Assembly (NCBI GenBank): GCA_026315105.1
Contig: CM048744.1
Location: 906,049,094 to 906,113,093, forward strand
Length of the DNA: 64,000 nucleotides
Reading direction: 5' to 3'
From: Locusta migratoria
Taxonomy: Eukaryota; Arthropoda; Insecta; Orthoptera; Acrididae
Made by a program: the position numbers and the translations under genes. Every line of letters begins with the position of its first letter. Within the stretch, counting starts at the first letter, position 1. Shown here piece by piece: positions 36,236 through 48,719 of the stretch. The notes below the pieces were generated by a model. That model saw only the letters and a program-made list of their open reading frames with translations. It did no database searches and was not told where the DNA came from.

Positions 36236-36674
36236 TAGGGTTACCAGACGTTCTCTTTTACCCAGACATGTCCTCTTTTTTGGACCCTAAAAATGGTCCG
36301 GGTGGATTTTTAGCAAAATTGGAAGATGACCTCTTTTTTTTAAGTTATACAACTGCTTCAACTTAAAAGTACAAAAATACTCATTTTCGAACTCTCATAA
36401 ATGCTGACTCTATAAAATTTAGCTTGTTTTCCCAAATTGTAATTTTTTTCTAGATTATCATCATCTGAGCTCAACTTACGATTTCATAGAATTGAAATAA
36501 TTATGGTTGTAATTAGCGTGTAATACAAGTTGCGAGGTGGCCAGATAAAGGAATTACATATACAAAAATACAAGATAACTCAGCTTCTAAAAATTTCAAT
36601 TTATAATCTTATGCTCAATTTTGTATAACTCTAGAAATGTGCTCTTTTTTGAGCGCTGACTTCTAGTAACCCTA
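36236..36674. mobile_element. Non-autonomous hAT-type transposon (439 bp)
   Basis: Ends TAGGGTTACCAGA and TCTAGTAACCCTA are 13-bp inverted repeats with one mismatch, flanked by the perfect 8-bp duplication CCATTATC (36228-36235 and 36675-36682). An 8-bp target duplication with TAGGG-type ends is the hAT pattern. The interior is AT-rich with no open frame. CTCTTTTTT-type motifs near both ends form subterminal repeats. Confidence 0.88.
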
Positions 36675-37011
36675 CCATTATCAAACAAAAATTGCTCTGG
36701 TAAAAATATGCATACATTCTTCCATTAACACAAATGTAAGCTTCTCACTGCTTTTGTCGTGCATTTGAAGTTACGGCCAGTATTTTCACAATATTTTCTG
36801 ACGTCACTTGTCGTCGTTGTTAACCACTTGATGCATTGTTGGTGTAGTCAAATCTTCAACACCGGCGCTGTTGTCGCGATTCGCGGTACGCGTAACACTT
36901 TGTACAAAATTACGAAAAATACTGGAGGACCATTGCGACAGTCAGGGATACATACTAGTCGGAATAATATTTAATCACGCTGCCATCACGGTCTGAACAT
37001 AACACTCGCGG

Positions 37012-37205
37012 GCCGGCCGCGGTGTCCGAGGGGACTGCGGCGCGCCATTCATGGTCTGCACGGCCACTACAGTCGGGGGTTCGAATCCCCCCTCGGGCAT
37101 GGATATTTGTGCCATCCTTAGTATTAGTTAGTTCATAACTAGTTTGTAAGTTTAGGGACTGATGACCCTGCAGTTAGGTCCCATAAGCTCTACAAACATT
37201 TTCTG
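37012..37205 (+). mobile_element. tRNA-derived SINE (variant A) with 11-bp target duplication
   Basis: The head GCCGGCCGCGGTGTCCGAGG is tRNA-like, with B box GGGTTCGAATCCC near 37078 and the variant A body. It is flanked by AACACTCGCGG at 37001-37011 and 37206-37216. Confidence 0.93.
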
Positions 37206-37379
37206 AACACTCGCGGCTTCACATTTCGGAGCCCCGTCATTAACTGCCCTGCTCACTCGTAGGTGACGCGCTCGGCGCATAAACAATCGACATACTGCAC
37301 TCGCACTATAGAAAGTAAGAGGTACCTACGTAAGGGGCGTCGTCCGCTTTGTGTGCCATAGGGGAGTTACAATCAGTAG

Positions 37380-38664
37380 CAGTGGCGGCGCGTCTTGTGT
37401 GTTCACTGGTTCAGTGAACCCCCGGAAGCTCGTCGTTGAAAAAAAAGTAAATAAAATAAAAAGTGTTTTTCAACTATCATTCTTCGTTTCTTTCTTCTAT
37501 AGGATCATTTTATACGAGCATTCAAAGTATTTTTATCGTATTAGAAACGTTATACGTCGGGGAGACAGCACGTACAGGAGTCGTAGAGTAACCACTTAAT
37601 ATATGCTGTAGTGGCTGCAGCATTGTAATGTGCATGCGCGGCTGAGGTTAAACTTCTGAACCCCTTGTAGGCAGCATATCGGACATCCTGCGGCAGGGAG
37701 GGGCGAGTGGAAACGCTTCTTTTAACATTGGCATTGGTGCTGGTAGAGATACCAGCTCCTGGCTACTCGAGCTCTGGTGGTTACACACGAATGGTCCCGA
37801 AGCAAGATAATGCAGCTACTGCGCACGTCGCCTTGCCCATGCGCAAATTTTCCATGAAGGCAACATCCACCATTCATATTTGTTTTAGGCCATTGAGGAT
37901 TCCTGAAATACACGTCATATTTGGGGAAATATCTTTTCACTATAAATTAAAGACACGTGAACTGTAAATGCCTTCAGAAGATCTGATCTTGAATAATAAT
38001 GAAGTCACTACTCTCCACCCAGCATACATAGCCGTGTGGTTAGCGTCATCGCACTGCAGTGTCGAAGGTAGGGGGTTCGAGACAGACTGCAAGAAATTTT
38101 GTTTTAAAACCAATCTTCTTTTTAACAGGTACGGGAACAACAATGACTTTTGTACTGATAATTGCCACGTATCTTTGGACGTTTTAGCAAATGTATTGCG
38201 ATTTCGAGGGTAAATGACATTAATAATCTTCGTTGTAACAAATATTTCACTATTTGAATATATATGGGAGAGATCAGCTTATGCGCATGTGTAAGGTTAG
38301 GATGGGGTGCAGTTTACAGTGTCACGTGACTTGAAGATACCTTGCGTCTTCATCGGAACAGATGCATTTTGTTATGGTCACTTAACAGTGTAATCATTTA
38401 TTTACTATGTTTTAGTGTTCATATGCATATACATATGTTGTTGGTGTTTATTATTAAATAAAAATGAGCAACGTTCAATATCATTTAGAAACAAATTACT
38501 CAGCATTAAGATTGTAACAAAAGTGTGAAATACAGAAGTTTGGTAGGCCGACGCCTCAGATCGAATTGCAACAAACCGAGGTAAGACATTTTACAGATCT
38601 TTTAAGGAAAATATATCTAAAATGGGAGGGGGCAAACCTTAGTGCTTTCCCCCGGCGTCACTTG
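37380..38664. mobile_element. Candidate hAT-type element with CAGTGGCGGCGC-like end
   Basis: The left end reads CAGTGGCGGCGCGTC. The right end, inverted, reads CAAGTGACGCCGGGG and is preceded by GGGAGGGGGCAAACCTTAGT, a tail I associate with insect hAT elements. No matching 8-bp duplication was found and no transposase frame is visible, so the extent is tentative. It contains a tRNA-like box (GGGGGTTCGAGACAG, about 38068). Confidence 0.4.
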
Positions 38665-39229
38665 TAGAGGTGCGCCAAATGGTCTCTTTGGATACCGAGC
38701 GGGAGGGGAGGGGGTCACTGTCAAGATCTGGAACTCAAAGAAGTGAACCTCCAGTCATCCGAAGCACCTGCAGCTGCTGGTCAATAGTTTCCTTCTTTGA
38801 GTTTAGCGAGTCGTCAAGGTCACAGAATATAGTTGGCATCATGTGGGATGGCGTTTCTGCGCATAGAGGCGGAGCGATAAGAAAAGCGATGAAGGGAAGA
38901 GCTATGATCGAATTCCAACAGGTGCCCTTGGGGGAGAGCACTGCGTAACTCGCGGCCAGTCAACGCATGTAGAGGATGAGTATTGCTGGCTGCCAGTGCC
39001 AGTAATGGAGAAGGATGCACAGAACGGCTGAAAACAGCGGCGCCTTCCTACGTGATGCCGATTATAATAGTGAGAGCCCGAATTAGACAATATATAGGTA
39101 GGGCGAAGGATACGTGTACCGTCAGCATGGCCGACACCCAGTGCAAGTAAGTGTGTAAACAGTTAAGTGACTTGTTAGTATGTTCCCAGGGGATGTTGGT
39201 ACGCGGGTGAGATGCAATTGTACGAGAAT
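38665..39229. other. Unassigned, possibly Gypsy 5' leader or LTR
   Basis: Mixed-composition DNA directly upstream of the gag remnant. No LTR boundaries could be fixed. Confidence 0.3.
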
Positions 39230-41560
39230 TGTCTCTGCCGACCTTAGTACAAATTGCGAGTGAGGTCACTTCCATCCCTCACATAAAAGGTATCGATATT
39301 TTTATTAAGTTGCCCAACCCGTTAGAAGGATTATTAAGGGAGACCGGTACGTTATCATTAGTTTCGATTGATCATTTACTTAGCTCCCTACATTTTCTCT
39401 CAAAGTTACAAGATAGAGGGGAATTTTTTAGGTTGGCAGTGTGTCATTTGTATCATTTGTTAGTTCGTTAGTGAGTGGGCGGCTGGAGCAATTGTTAGCG
39501 GATGCTATGCGTCGTGGATTGCCGTTTACCACGTTTCGGGAGTTAATCTGTCGTAATTATTTGTGCCCGCGAGTGCGACATGAAACTATGGGTAGGGGAC
39601 ATGTCGACGTCCAGCACGACAATGAGGCATTAGAGAAGTATGTCAAAAGAGTGAAGGATAGTGCCGGAATTTGTGTCTTAGTTTTAGTCAAGCAGAGTTA
39701 GTCAAGAATATTCTTGCAGGCATGCAACCAAGCGATTGTTCCAGAGCACTGTTTTGTGAACGTCCACAGAATTTCAGCGGGGCAAGGGACAAAGATCTCA
39801 ACAGGAAATGCAGTCTAATAATAACCGCAGACGTCAGATAGGATCTACTGAGGTAAAGTGTTTTAAATGTAGGGGAAGTGGGCATATCGCTAGAAACGGT
39901 CCCTCAGTGAAATGTTTTATTCGTAAGAACAGGGGGCATATAGCCGGGAACTGTTCTGGAAAGGAAGCTGATAAAAAATTATGACTGTGCTCTAAGCGGG
40001 GACTGCATAGAAGGGGATTCTGTAGCAGAATTCGTATTTGCAGAGCCATAAATGAAGAAACTGTGTTCTCTGCTCGATACCGGTAGTTCTGCCAGTCTAC
40101 TGGACGAAAGATGGGTGTTAACACACAGCGGTCATTGCAAGTTGCGTGAATGGTCAGACAAACCCGATTATTGCCTAATAGCGAACTCGGAGCAAATGCA
40201 AATTTTGGGGATAATTATGATTAAGATTCGAATTGGTGAGTTTACGTAGAGATTACCAGTCAAATTAGTGCGTAATCTGTCCATACCAGCTATTCTGGGC
40301 GCTGATTTTATCAGGAAGGTGGGTCTGGTACCTGAGTGGAGTCAGAGGAAGTCTTACTTTGAATTTGCGAGGGGAAAGTCTTACAAGTTTTGTTAAGATA
40401 GAGTACTGTGGATTTAGGGTTGCAGGCATGTAATTAACGCAGTGCAGAAGGAGGTTTCTGCCTATGACCTGGATCATTTGTCGACGGAATAGAGACAGCA
40501 GATTGTTGAGTTGTGCGCTGAGTTCAGTGAGGTGCTAACAGACAGATTAGGTAAGTACAAAGAAGCAACATATAGATTTAACAGAATGCATTCTCGTTAG
40601 GTGCCCTCCATAAAGGTTATCGCCACCCTGTATGATGGCATTGAGGGAAACTACTCAGGAAATGTTGTGCGACGCAGCAATTAGACCAGCCAAATCTCCA
40701 TACTCCTTACCTACATTTGTGGAGTCCAAACAACAGGGCAGAGTGCGTCCGGTGGTGGACTACAGAGTTCTTAAGAAGAAACTTCTGCTCCAGTCTATAC
40801 CTCTTCTCGATTTACATTCGCGTTTTTCCTGGTTTCATAGGGCAAAACTTTTTACTACCGTCGATTTGAACCAGGTATACTACCAAGTACCTCTTGTCGA
40901 ATAATCTAAACCCTTGAAAGCTATTGCGACTGATTGGTCACTCTATAAGTTCAACAGAGCTCCATTTGGGTTATCGACGGGGAGCAGCAATGTTGTGTGG
41001 TAACCTGCACCGCTTCTTTTCAGACCTCAAAAATGTTCAAATGTTTGTAGAGTCTATGGGATTTAACTACGAGGTCATCAGTCCCTAAACATACAAACTA
41101 CTTATGAACTACTTACAACTAAGGACGGCACAAATATCCATGCCCGAGGGGGAATTCGAACCCCCGACCGTAGTGGCCGTGCAGACCGTGACTGGAGCGC
41201 CTCAGACCCCTCGGTCACCGCGGCCGGCTTTTCAGATCTCAAATTTCAGTGTTTATATCACAATTTGGATGATCTAGTCATTTTTAGTGACAGTTTCGAA
41301 GACCATGTAGTACGTGGTACTCCAATGGCTGCGAAGAGCAGGATCTACTGTTAAACTATATAAATTAAATTTGCGCAGCATGAAATATCCTTTCCGGGTC
41401 ATGTTGACATCCAGAATGGGGTGAGAATTTATCAAAGTCGTACTGAGACGATTTATTCGTTCGCTACCCCTAAAAATATGAAGTCTGTGGCTAGTTTCGT
41501 CGGGCTGATTAATTTCTTTCGAAAATACGTCCCTAAGTTCGCTCACCACCATGACAACAC
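39230..41560 (+). pseudogene. Ty3/Gypsy gag-pol remnant, second element
   Basis: Plus-strand reading shows a gag tail followed by two degenerate zinc knuckles ('CFKCRGSGHIARNG' and 'CFIRKNRGHIAGNC', each missing one Cys) at about 39860-39958. A protease with 'LLDTGSSASLLDE' follows at about 40072, then RT with 'SPYSLPTF', 'GRVRPVVDYRVLKKK' and 'FTTVDLNQVYYQVPL' at 40690-40900 and 'LYKFNRAPFGLST' near 40945. A SINE interrupts RT at 41032, after which a short RT tail ('SVASFVGLINFFRKYVPKF', 41484-41540) remains. No RNase H or integrase is present. Frameshifts and stops are frequent. Confidence 0.85.
41032..41228 (-). mobile_element. SINE (variant A) inside Gypsy RT
   Basis: Minus-strand variant A SINE, flanked by TTTTCAGACCTCAAA (41017-41031) and TTTTCAGATCTCAAA (41229-41243), a 15-bp duplication with one difference. 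It splits the Gypsy RT domain, so it is younger than that element. Confidence 0.92.
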
Positions 41561-41989
41561 CCTCCAACACCATGATGTAGTCCAGGGGACCCTGTCTTCC
41601 ATCTGCATCACTAGTTCTCCATATACCGCCAGGCGCATGGTATGTTCCCACTCTCGACGTTGGCAATCCACAGAGGGCGACTGCTGACTTCTGCTCGTCG
41701 CACTGCACACCAGCGCGCGCGGGAATTCAAGGCCCCGCAACACGCGATGACCTTGCAATCGGCACATGTACCACTGGAAAAATCTGTTTAGGTATAGTGT
41801 GACAATCATTTTTAGACACACCCTCAGATGAGTCATTCCCGCAAAAGGCCCAGTCAGCAGCCATTGTGTCAGCCGACGAAGCTGCCCAAATTTCCTTGTT
41901 CTCCATATAGCAGTAAATCATCATTTCAATGCCACAAGCTTCCCTCTAACAAAAAATGCTGCTGTTGTCTCATTCATATCTAAATGGAG
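41561..41989. other. Unassigned sequence
   Basis: Overlapping open frames on both strands (for example 41543-41836 minus) lack recognisable motifs. Possibly more Penelope-related debris. Confidence 0.3.
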
Positions 41990-42143
41990 ATCCTGTTGGA
42001 GTGGGATCGTCGTGGCAGGTATTGTAAGTAGAAGAATGTAACAGTTGGCAGAGACTCTCTGCCTTGTAGTCCTTGTGGTCTAAAACCACAGTTGTAGAGC
42101 CTTTGTCAGCAGGTAGGATCATAAGGTCAGGATCAGTTTCTAA
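41990..42143 (-). pseudogene. Penelope-like RT N-terminal fragment
   Basis: The minus-strand translation includes 'DPDLMILPADKGSTTVVLDH' followed by 'KDYKAESLCQLL' and '...CHDDPTPT'. The ILPADKG..TVV block is the start of the Penelope-like RT domain. Only about 50 codons survive. Confidence 0.7.
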
Positions 42144-42619
42144 GTGGACGATTGCATTTCATTAAAAATTTTAAAAACAATTCAGAAAAAATACCATTTT
42201 AATTTAATGGAAAAATAGACAAAAATCGACGGAAGGATTCCCCACCCCAACCCCCTCCCGAAGCAACACTACAATTGTCATGACAATTTATCGTTTAAGA
42301 TAACTGTCACTATTAAAATAAAAGTTGTAAGGAGGTTTTGGATGGAGAAGCTCTCTCATGTCCAAACAAAAATGTTCGTTCTGATGTATCACATAGTGAT
42401 TTTGAAATGATTTTTTAAAATTAGTTCTCATGAGGGACTGAATAGGCAGGAATTAAGAGTGGTTTCTTGAATGGACCAGGATACAGTAAGAATACTGAAA
42501 CAATGACATTTTGTGAGAGGGACCTGAAGTTCTTGAGTACTTCAGAGGGAGCTTTAGGCAATAATTGACAGAAATGCGGGATAATAAAACAGTAGAGGAA
42601 GAATGGGTAGTTATGACAA
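42144..42619. other. Unassigned, partly RTE 5' region
   Basis: No clear feature before the endonuclease end of the RTE copy. The last 100 bp may belong to it. Confidence 0.35.
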
Positions 42620-43555
42620 GCACCTGGAATAAGAATCACAAAAGAAAGCTGTATACGTGTAAGAGACCAGGAGCCTCTGGAAGGTACCAGATTGACTTCA
42701 TAATGGTAAGGAATTGATTCAGAAACCAGGTTTTAAACTGTAAGACATATCCAGGGGCAGATATAGACTCTGACCAGAACTTATTGGTTATGAACTGCAG
42801 ATTAAAACTTACGAGACTGCAGAAAGGTAGAAAAGTTAGGAGATAGAACCTAGACAAATTGAAGGAACCAGAGGTGGTCGAGAGTTCCATAGGGAGTATT
42901 AGGCAAAGACTGGCTGAAACGGAGGAAAGTGATATACTAGAAGAGTGGGTAGCTCTGAGAGATATAGTAGTTAAGGTCGCAGAGGATCATATAGGCAGAA
43001 GGGTACAGCTTAATAGAAATTCCTGGATAATGCAGGATATAGAAAACTTAATTGATGACAGGAGACAATATAAAAATTCAGCAAGTGAAACAGACAAGAA
43101 GGAGTACAAACGTCTGGTAAACGAGATCGATAGGAGGTGCAGACTGGCTAATCAGGAGGCTAGAAGACAAATGCAGAACCGTATAAGAATGTATAACTAT
43201 GGGAAAGATAGATACCGCCTACAGGAAAATAAAAGAGATATTTGGGTACAAGAAAATCAGCTGTATGAATATCAAGAGCTCAGATGCAAAAACCAGTACT
43301 AAGCAAAGAGGGGAAAGCTGAACTGTGAAAGGATTATATAGAGGGCCTATGCAAAGGAAATAAAGTTAAAGGCACTATTCTAGAAATGGAAGACGAAGTA
43401 CAGAAAGATGAGATAGGAGATACATACCCTGATAAGGATTTGACAGAGCGCTGAAGAATTTGAGTCGAAACAAGGCCCTGGAGTAGATGATATTCCGTCT
43501 GAACTGCTGATATTAGAAGAGCCAATCACGAAGATATTGTTCCACCTAGTATGCA

Positions 43556-43558
<3 letters not shown>

Positions 43559-43618
<60 letters not shown>
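43559..43618. repeat. (TA)n microsatellite, 60 bp, in RTE copy 2
   Basis: Pure TA run inside RT coding sequence. Both strands show Tyr-Ile open frames through it. Confidence 0.95.
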
Positions 43619-43620
<2 letters not shown>

Positions 43621-43836
43621 AATTTCAATTCCAAAGAAAGCCAGTGCAGACAAATGCGAAAGTTACGGAACTTCCAGATTAATAAGTCATCGTTGCAAAA
43701 TACTAACACGAATTATTTACAAACAATTGGAACAACTTGTGGAATCCGACCTCAGCGAAGATCAGTTTGGATTTAGGAACACGGGAGGCAATACTAACAT
43801 TACGACTTATCTTAGAACATAGGCTAAGCAAAGGCA

Positions 43837-44043
43837 GCCGGCTGCAGTGGCCAAGCGGTCTCCGGCGTGCCAGTCACGGTCTGCACGCCTGCTGCGGTCA
43901 GGGGTTCGAATCCCCCTCTCGGGCATGGATGTTTGTACCGTCTTTAGTATAAGCTAGTTCATAAGTAGTTTGTAAGTTTAGGGACTGATGACCCTGTAGT
44001 TAAGTCCCATAAGCCATACAAACTTTTGAACATTTGAACAAGG
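43837..44043 (+). mobile_element. SINE (variant A) inside RTE copy 2
   Basis: Head GCCGGCTGCAGTGGCCAAGC, B box GGGTTCGAATCCC near 43900 and the variant A body. Short flanking repeat AAAGGCA at 43830-43836 and 44044-44050. The RTE coding sequence resumes immediately after it. Confidence 0.9.
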
Positions 44044-44550
44044 AAAGGCAAACCTAAGTTTTTAGCGTTTGTAAATTTGGAGAAAGCTTTTGACAATGTC
44101 GACTGGAACACACTAATTTCAAATTCTGAAGGTAGCAGGGGTGAAATATAGGGAGCGAAGAGTTATATTTAACCTGTACAACAGACAGCAGTTATTATAG
44201 TCGAAGGGCAAGAAAGGGACGCAGCAGTTGGTAAGAGAGTAAGACAGGGTAGTAGCCTTTCCGCCATGTTGTTCAATCTGCAAATTGAGCAAGCAGTGAA
44301 AAAATGCAAGGAGAAATTTGGAGAAGGAATTAGAGTTCAGGGAGAAGATATAAAAGCTTTGCTCTTTGCCAATGACATAGTAATTTTGTCAGAGACTGCA
44401 AGGATCTGGTGGAGCAACTGAATGGAATGGACAGTGTTTTGAAGGGAGAAGTAAGATGAACATTAAAAAGAGTAAAACTAGGCTAATGGAATGAAATGTC
44501 AGAAAATCGAGCGATGCTGAAGGAATTAGGTTAGGTAATGAAACAATAAA

Positions 44551-44552
<2 letters not shown>

Positions 44553-44581
<29 letters not shown>

Positions 44582-46888
44582 TGGTTTTCTGTTCCACAGG
44601 ACGTTATTGAGAAGTGAGACTCCATGGTCATGGAACAAGTCAATAAATGAAGTTTAACACAAGAATGGTAATAGAAAATTTTTTAAGTAGTCCTGTGCAC
44701 ACGACAATCTTAAGACAAAGTGAAAAGAATCAATAAAGAAAAAAATGAATTTGCTTAATTGTTTAACTTTTCTAGTAGTTCCTAGACAGAATAAAAGGAG
44801 TGAGCCATGAGGTAACTCTTCAATATAGATTTGAAAGTGTGTGGGTTAGTGCAAATATTCTTTAGATCTTGTGGCAGCTTATAAAAAATGGATGCTGCAG
44901 AATACTGTACACATTTCTGCACAAGTGTCAAGGTGGTCTGATGCAAATGTAGATTCGACTTCTGTCTAGAATTCACGTAGTGAAAACTACTAACTCCAGG
45001 AAATAAGCTGATATTATTAACAACAAACGACATTAAAGAAAAAGCGTATTGTGACCTCAGTGTCTAAATTGCCAGACTATTGGAAAAGGGTCGACATGAC
45101 GTTCGTGAACTTATAGCACATATTACTTGAACCGTCCGTTTCTGATTCAGAAATATCCTTTTTGAATGAGGCTAGTTACCCCAGAAAATAACGCCGTATG
45201 TCATAAGTGAGTGAACGTAAGCGTAATAGGCTACTTTTCGTGTTGAAAAATCACTTATTTCAGATATTGTTCTAATGGTATATATAGCAGATTATATTTT
45301 TGGAACAAGATCCTGAACATGGGATTTCCACGACAGGTTACTGTCTATCTGAAAACCTAGATATTTGAACTGTTCAGTCTCACTTATCATATACCCATTA
45401 TGTGTAATCAAAATATCAGCTTTCATCAAATTATGTGTTAGAAATTGTAAAAACTGAGTTTTACTGTGATTTAACATCAACTAGTTTTCGACCATTCAGG
45501 AACGTATCTCTTTAACTGCATTATTTGATACTGCATCAATATTACAAACAATATCTTTCACTATCAAGCTGGTATCATCAGCAAACAAAAATATTTCACA
45601 ATCACCTATTATACTCGAAGGCATATCATTTATATAAAGAAGAAACAGCAACGGTCCCAAACAGACCCCTGGGGCACCCCACAGTTTATTGTACACCACT
45701 GCTATTTTACGTCATAGTCATTTTCTACACTACGGAGAACTACCTTCTGTTGTTTATTATTAACGTAAGAGGTGAACCAGTTGTGAGCTACTCGTATTCC
45801 AACTTCTGCAACAATATTTTGTGATTAACACAATCAAACGCTTTTATTACATCAAAAACACTCTTAATATCCGTAGCCTCTTAATTAACGCATCACGTGC
45901 CCCACAGAGAAACGAAAATATAACATTTTCAATCGTTAAACCATCTAGGAATACACAGTCTTTTCAATAACTTTAGAAAAAGCAATGGCATAGAGATAGC
46001 TCTATAGTTGTCTACTTTATCACTTTCTCCTTTTTTATAAAGTGGTTTCACTACTGAGTACTTTAATCTGTCATGAAACTGACCATTCTGAAAGATTACA
46101 AATATGGCTTAGTACTGGGCTAACATATGGAGAACAGTAGTTTAGAATTCCGCTAGATACCCCATCATATCCACAAGAGTCCTTAGTCCTTAGTGATTCA
46201 ATTATTGACTCAATCTCCCCTATGGAAGTATAATGAAGGACCATTGCAGGTAATAGCCTCAGAAAGGCATTTTCTAAAAATGTTATATGATTACCTGTAG
46301 AAACTAGGGTTTTGTTTAGTTCCCCTACTACATCCAGAAAGTGATTATTGATTATTACACATATATCTAACTTGTCAGTAATAGGAACATCTCCACTACG
46401 CACTGACATATCTTCTACCCCCTGCTGCTGACCAGACTCTTCCTTCATGACTCACCAGATAGTTTTAATTTTATCCCGAGAGTCTGCTATTCGTTTTGCA
46501 TACCACATAAGTTTTACATTCTTAATGACATTTTTCAGAACCTTACAGTACTGTTTGTAATCATCTACTGCATCCTCATTCTGACTGCTTCTAACATTTC
46601 GATACAATTCCCGCTTTGTTCTACATGATACTCTTATCCCCTTTTCAGCCACCCTGGCTGCCACCCTGTTTTGAGCGCTCTAGCGGAAAGTAACTTTCAA
46701 ACAGCATAAGAAATGTGTTCAGAAATGCATTATATTTATGATCTGCTTTATCAGCACTATAAACATCCTCCCATTCCTGTTCCTCAATTGCTACTGGATT
46801 AACTTTTTTGAGTAGTTGATATTTATGTTTAACATTTGTTTGAGAACAAATACTTTTTAGAATTAAAATTTGGGCATCGTGGTCTGAT
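44553..46888 (-). pseudogene. CR1/Jockey-group LINE (LINE-B) inserted in RTE copy 2
   Basis: Minus-strand element, 5' truncated at its endonuclease end ('SDHDAQILILK' at about 46885) and ending at left in an (ATT)n tail (44553-44580). Blocks: 'GIRVSCRTKRELYRNVRSS' 46630; 'DSCGYDGVSSGILNYC' 46170; 'LGPLLFLLYINDMPSSI' 45645 with 'FLFADDTSLIV' 45590 (intact Asp pair); 'LKADILITHNGYMI'-type thumb region 45410; and C-terminal 'LPQDLKNICTNPHTFKSIL' 44850. Several frameshifts occur. Its insertion cuts the RTE frame between 'ETIKV' and 'EFSYLGSNL'. Confidence 0.87.
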
Positions 46889-47459
46889 AGTATATGAGTT
46901 TAGTTATTTGGGTAGCAATCTAACTTCTGATAATAGAAGTAAAAAGATATGGGAAGAAAAGCATTTCTAAAGAAATCAAACTTGTTAACATCCAATATTA
47001 ATTCAAAAGTTAGGAAGTTCTTTCTGAAATCATTTGTCTGGAGTGTAGCATTGTATGGAATTGAAAAGGGGACGATAAGGAGTTCAGACAAAACGATGAT
47101 AGAAGCTTTTGAAATTTGGTGCTACAGTCAAATGATGAAAATTAGATGGGTAGATCACGTTACTAATGAAGCGGCGCTTAACTGAATTGGGGAGAAAAAT
47201 AGTTTCTGGCATCTCCTGACTAAGAGAAGTGATAGATTGGTGGGACACATTCTGAGACATCACGAATTGTCAAATTAGCATTAGAAGGAAGTATGTGGGG
47301 TAAAAATCGTAGAGGGAGACCGATGGACGAATAGAGTAAGCAAATTCAAAAGCATGTAGGGTGCCAAACGTATTCTCAGATGAAGAGACTTACACTAGAC
47401 AGAGTACTTGGAGAGCTGCAACAAACCAGTCTGCGTACTGAAGATCAGAACAACAACAG
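46889..47459 (+). pseudogene. RTE/BovB-like LINE copy 2, 3' part
   Basis: Resumes with 'YEFSYLGSNLTSDNRSKK', then 'FVWSVALYGIEKGTIRSSDK', 'IEAFEIWCYSQMMKIRWVDH' and the same 3' end as copy 1 (CTGAAGATCAGAACAACAAC). It completes the copy begun at 42620. Confidence 0.88.
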
Positions 47460-47854
47460 ATTAGATTAGATTAATACTTGTTCCATAGATAATATTTACG
47501 GCATTTCATAATGACGTGGAACGTGTCAGTTTAGTAAATGTTGTCTATACATGATAATTAATATTTAAAGGATTTTTAATTTAATTTTAAATTTTATCTA
47601 AAAATTGATCTATAGTGTAGAAGTAGTTGCAATTCAGAAATTCGTTTAATTTCTTTTTAAATACTAATTGGCTATCTGTCAAACTTTTGAAGCTTCTTGC
47701 TAAGGGAATGAAGTGGCAACATAATTCACCCCTTTCTGTGCCAATTTGGATTTAATCTTGAATAGTGAAACTCACCCTTTCTCCTAGTGTTGTAGCTAAG
47801 CACAATGGTATTACTTTTGAATTGGATTGGATTGATAATAACACATTTCATGAG

Positions 47855-47930
<76 letters not shown>

Positions 47931-48545
47931 GTTACAGCGAAGATCACTAGATCCCTAAATAAATGTCTGCAGGATGATCTTGGGTGGGCTCCAGCAATTA
48001 TTCTGATTACACGCTTTTGTGAAATGAACACTTTTTTACTCAACGTTGAATTGCCCACGAATATGATCCCATATGAAAGCAGTGAATGAAAATAGGTATA
48101 GTAAAGTAATTTACTCAGATGTTTATCTCCAAATTTTGCAATGACCCTGATAGTATAAGTTTCTGAACTCAAGCTTTTCAGCAGTTCTTCTATGTGTTTC
48201 TTCCAATTCAATCACTCATAAATGCAAACATCTAAAATTTTTGAATATTCTACCTTAGCTACAGATTTATGTTCAACATCTGAATTTATTAACGTTGTCA
48301 TGCTATTTACTGTATAAAACTGTATATAATGGGTTTAATGAGAGTCCATTTGTAAAGAATCACAATAATTTTCTGAAAGACATCATTTAATTCCTGTTTT
48401 AAGGCGTAATAGCTATACTTTTATCATCAGCAAAAAGAACTAGCTTAGCATCTTCATGAATGTAGAAAGGCAAGACATTGATGTATATTAAGAACAGCAA
48501 AGGACACAAGACCGAACCTTGTGTGACCCTGTTTTTATAACTCTC
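47460..48545 (-). pseudogene. CR1/Jockey-group LINE, second copy of LINE-A
   Basis: Minus-strand 3' portion closely similar to 7235-8320, starting with the same tail (GATTAGATTAATACTTGTTC). It includes 'VFISQKRVIRIIAGAHPRSS', 'CRHLF' and 'YNTRRKGEFHYSRLN', and RT words near 48450. A (TA)n expansion (47858-47927) interrupts it. It begins directly after the RTE 3' end, suggesting insertion at that junction. Confidence 0.85.
47858..47927. repeat. (TA)n microsatellite, about 70 bp, in LINE-A copy 2
   Basis: At the homologous spot of the sister copy (about 7660-7672) only a short GAATATATATAC occurs, so this is a local expansion after insertion. Confidence 0.95.
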
Positions 48546-48719
48546 CAGTTAGAGGAGTTAATTGTTGGTGGACGGTGGATGGTGGGAATTATAGGAATGA
48601 TTACAAGGAGGTGAAATACAAGAGATTACAATTGGGATGATAGAAATTGAAATGAAAATAGAGACTTTGAAGATAAAGATATGGCCTGGAAAGGGATAAA
48701 AATTACAGGATAACTGATG
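48546..48719. other. Unassigned purine-rich sequence
   Basis: No feature supported. Confidence 0.35.

Larger units (their letters stand above)
42620..44552 (+). pseudogene. RTE/BovB-like LINE copy 2, first part
   Basis: Endonuclease end with 'RYQIDFIMVRN' and 'GADIDSDQNLLVMNCRLKL' at 42680-42815, linker frame 42859-43302 (147 codons, basic and helical), then an RT with '...DIPSELLI' near 43490. The frame is interrupted by (TA)n at 43559 and by a SINE at 43837. RT resumes with 'FLAFVNLEKAFDNVDW'-like sequence near 44060 and a damaged catalytic box reading FAND at about 44365. It continues after a LINE insertion at 46889-47459. Confidence 0.85.
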
